This document shows positions 5,300-6,738 of a stretch of DNA of 6,738 nt, piece after piece. Made by a program: the position numbers and the translations under genes. Under the pieces are notes generated by a model. It was not told the origin of the DNA. It saw nothing but the letters and a program-made list of their open reading frames with translations, and searched no databases. Every line of letters begins with the position of its first letter. The first letter of the stretch is position 1. This DNA is from Clostridiales bacterium (GTDB lineage: Bacteria > Bacillota > Clostridia > WRLR01): contig JAITSR010000183.1 of the NCBI GenBank assembly GCA_031287655.1, positions 1 through 6,738 on the forward strand. Reading direction: 5' to 3'.

Positions 5300-6379
5300 C
5301 TATTGCCTTGTTTCCTCTTTGCCGACGCCGGGGACCGCCTGACACACGAGCGCCCAGCCGCCCTTTCGCCGCAAACCCCGCGCCGCGGCTCGCGCGATGT
5401 CCGCCCGCTTGAACAGGGCGAACACCGTCGCCCCGCTGCCGCTCATCAACGCGCAGTGCGCGCCTTGCGCGCGGAGGTTTTCTTTTAAAAGACCGATCGC
5501 CGGAAAGGCCGGGATCGCGACGCTTTCAAGGACATTGAACAAAGAGCCCCGCGCCTGATCCCAAAAGTCGTCAATCCGATTTTCTTCCAGTGATTGTATC
5601 ATAGTATGCGTCATTTTGGAAAGTCTTTCGATCTCCTGCCCGGGCGCGAGGGAATAGCGCCCGAATACCCACGCGGTCGACACGGCGAAACCGGGGTTCG
5701 CGAGCACGATCGAAAGACCCGGCGGCAGCGGCGGCAAGGGGCGCAGCCGCTCGCCGATCCCCGTCGCGAGCGCCGCGCCTCCGCTCAGGCAAAACGGCAC
5801 GTCCGCGCCGACACGCGCGCCGACCGCCCGGAGTCTCTCCGCGGTGAGCCGCGCGCCGACGAGACCCGACCGACGGGCGGCGCCCGTCTCGCTTGTCAGT
5901 CGAACGCCGCCCGTTTCGTCCATCTGTCCGGCGACACCGTTCAGCGCGCGCAGGACGGCGGCCGCGTCCGCGCTCCCCCCCGCGAGCCCCGCCGCGACCG
6001 GGATGCGCTTGCGAATGTGGATCGCGACGTCAAAAGGAAGACCGGTCTCCCGCAGAAATTCCAGCGCGGCGCGATACGCCGTGTTGCGCCCGTCCGCCGG
6101 TATGTCGAGTGTGCCGGGGAAGCCCCGCCCCGGCTCGATCGTCAGCCTGATCCGCGGCGCGTCCGCTTCGCTTGCGCGGCAGTCCCGACTCCGCGCGTCT
6201 GCGTCCGGCGCCGTCACGGTCACGGTCACGTCGTCACAGAGCGAAACCGACTGCATCACGGACTCGAGCTCATGGTAGCCGTCCGTCCGCTTGCCCGTCA
6301 CGTTCAAGGTCAAATTGATTTTCGCGCAGGCCCGCAGCTCCGCGACAAACCGCGCGCTCCCGCGCACACTGCCTTTCAC
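5300..6379 (-). CDS. ispE: 4-diphosphocytidyl-2-C-methyl-D-erythritol kinase
   Basis: GHMP-family kinase of the MEP pathway; it phosphorylates the 2-hydroxyl of CDP-methylerythritol with ATP during isoprenoid precursor synthesis. Motif 1 (ACAKINLTLNVTGKRTDGYHEL, split here as residues 17-26 and 27-37) carries the catalytic Lys20. Motif 2, PVAAGLAGGSADAAA (127-141), is the ATP-binding Gly-rich loop. GADVPFCLSGGAAL holds the catalytic Asp193. Motif 3, MSGSGATVFALF (312-323), is near the C terminus. At 359 aa it is longer than the usual 280-300. The excess comes from loop insertions at about 58-75 and 151-177 (QMDETGGVRLTSETGAARRS and on), both low in complexity. The GTG at 6379 lies 2 nt after the upstream stop but has no well-placed ribosome site. 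A GTG at 6367, preceded by AAAGG, fits better and would remove four residues. Confidence 0.96.
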   Translation of the reverse strand: MKGSVRGSARFVAELRACAKINLTLNVTGKRTDGYHELESVMQSVSLCDDVTVTVTAPDADARSRDCRASEADAPRIRLTIEPGRGFPGTLDIPADGRNTAYRAALEFLRETGLPFDVAIHIRKRIPVAAGLAGGSADAAAVLRALNGVAGQMDETGGVRLTSETGAARRSGLVGARLTAERLRAVGARVGADVPFCLSGGAALATGIGERLRPLPPLPPGLSIVLANPGFAVSTAWVFGRYSLAPGQEIERLSKMTHTMIQSLEENRIDDFWDQARGSLFNVLESVAIPAFPAIGLLKENLRAQGAHCALMSGSGATVFALFKRADIARAAARGLRRKGGWALVCQAVPGVGKEETRQ

Positions 6380-6381
6380 CG

Positions 6382-6714
6382 CTATTTCGGCAGTGCCTTA
6401 CAGGCTTTTGAAGTTCCTGAGCCGAACCGCTCCAAAGACTTATCAATCAAATGCTCTTTTCGCTCCTTTATCATTGTTTTCAAGAACCGCTTATAGGTAT
6501 CAGAAATAAAAGGTGTATCATCAATAATGGAATTTATTTGCCGCATATCTATTCTGCCGCCAATCGCCTTTAAAGCCTTTATGCACCCTTCATTATCCGT
6601 TGACAAAAGAAAATGCGCATAATTTATTTTTTTCCCGTCCAGCTGGATTGCGGATGTTGGATAAACGTATATCCTATCGTCCATCTCTTTTCTACTTTGA
6701 ATAATGAAATCCAT
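6382..6714 (-). CDS. Small AT-rich hypothetical protein, possible foreign gene or fragment
   Basis: Unrecognised 110-aa protein. It has no signal peptide or membrane segment. It begins MDFIIQSRKEMDDRIYVYP, has a middle part FLLSTDNEGCIKALKAIGG, and a helical, Lys/Arg-rich C-terminal half (DMRQINSIIDD, TPFISDTYKRFLKTMIKERK). The TPFIS-x-x-x-K-x-F-x-x-x-M-x-x-x-R pattern vaguely recalls the C termini of some HipA-like toxin kinases, but no kinase motif is present, so I do not assign it. It is probably a real gene: the ATG has an excellent AGGAGG five nt upstream and the frame is uninterrupted. The G+C content is about 37% (hand count over 6421-6720), against well over 60% in ispE, and codon use is accordingly A/T-rich. 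It ends 2 nt before the annotated ispE start. It could be a recent acquisition or the surviving end of a larger gene. Confidence 0.7.
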   Translation of the reverse strand: MDFIIQSRKEMDDRIYVYPTSAIQLDGKKINYAHFLLSTDNEGCIKALKAIGGRIDMRQINSIIDDTPFISDTYKRFLKTMIKERKEHLIDKSLERFGSGTSKACKALPK

Positions 6715-6719
6715 TTTAG

Positions 6720-6725
6720 CCTCCT
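6720..6725 (-). promoter_or_regulatory. Shine-Dalgarno site of the small hypothetical gene
   Basis: AGGAGG on the minus strand lies 5 nt before the ATG at 6714. It is a consensus site, better than those of its neighbours, and is the best evidence that this small unrecognised frame is translated from that ATG. Confidence 0.75.
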
Positions 6726-6738
6726 GAATCTGCGGATA

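Noticed and set aside
3584..5488. Long open frame of 634 codons on the plus strand
   Set aside because: It lies opposite the AAA+ gene and runs into ispE. Its translation is Arg/Ala/His-rich without any recognisable motif, a usual antisense shadow in GC-rich DNA.

Overview
The window reads as one block of co-oriented genes, all on the minus strand. In transcription order (right to left) they are: a small AT-rich hypothetical gene (6714-6382), ispE (6379-5300), a two-module AAA+ ATPase (5245-3515), a PspA/IM30 family protein (3431-2700), a two-TM coiled-coil membrane protein (2669-1863), acpS (1795-1406), a lipoprotein with SH3b domains and an NlpC/P60-like domain (1281-151), and the first 50 codons of an rsmB-like gene that runs off the left edge. 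Gaps are 118-124 bp or less, and several junctions are within a few bases. Most of the window could therefore be one or two operons. No gene-free stretch exceeds 300 bases, and I saw no RNA genes, CRISPR arrays or insertion sequences.

The organism is a GC-rich bacterium (many lines exceed 65% G+C) that uses the MEP isoprenoid pathway. It exports a lipoprotein whose lipobox ends Phe-Ser-Ser-Cys. A relaxed lipobox of this kind and the mix of genes would suit a spirochaete (Treponema-like), but a clostridial-type host is not excluded; the assignment is tentative. The rightmost 360 bp is clearly different, at about 37% G+C by hand count over 6421-6720.

The most interesting part is the central trio: AAA+ ATPase, PspA and membrane coiled-coil protein. 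PspA proteins are bacterial members of the ESCRT-III superfamily, and eukaryotic ESCRT-III is remodelled by the AAA ATPase Vps4. A Vps4/Ycf46-like ATPase directly upstream of a PspA, followed by a small membrane protein with a cytoplasmic coiled coil, looks like a self-contained envelope-remodelling module. That function is inferred from family and gene order only.

The second notable gene is the NlpC/P60 lipoprotein. The catalytic Cys position is Gly and the first catalytic His position is Asp, so it looks like a peptidoglycan-binding pseudoenzyme. Three proteins here (AAA, lipoprotein, IspE) also carry low-complexity Ala/Gly-rich insertions in loops of otherwise conserved domains. In the AAA gene this corresponds to a visible 30-bp tandem repeat.
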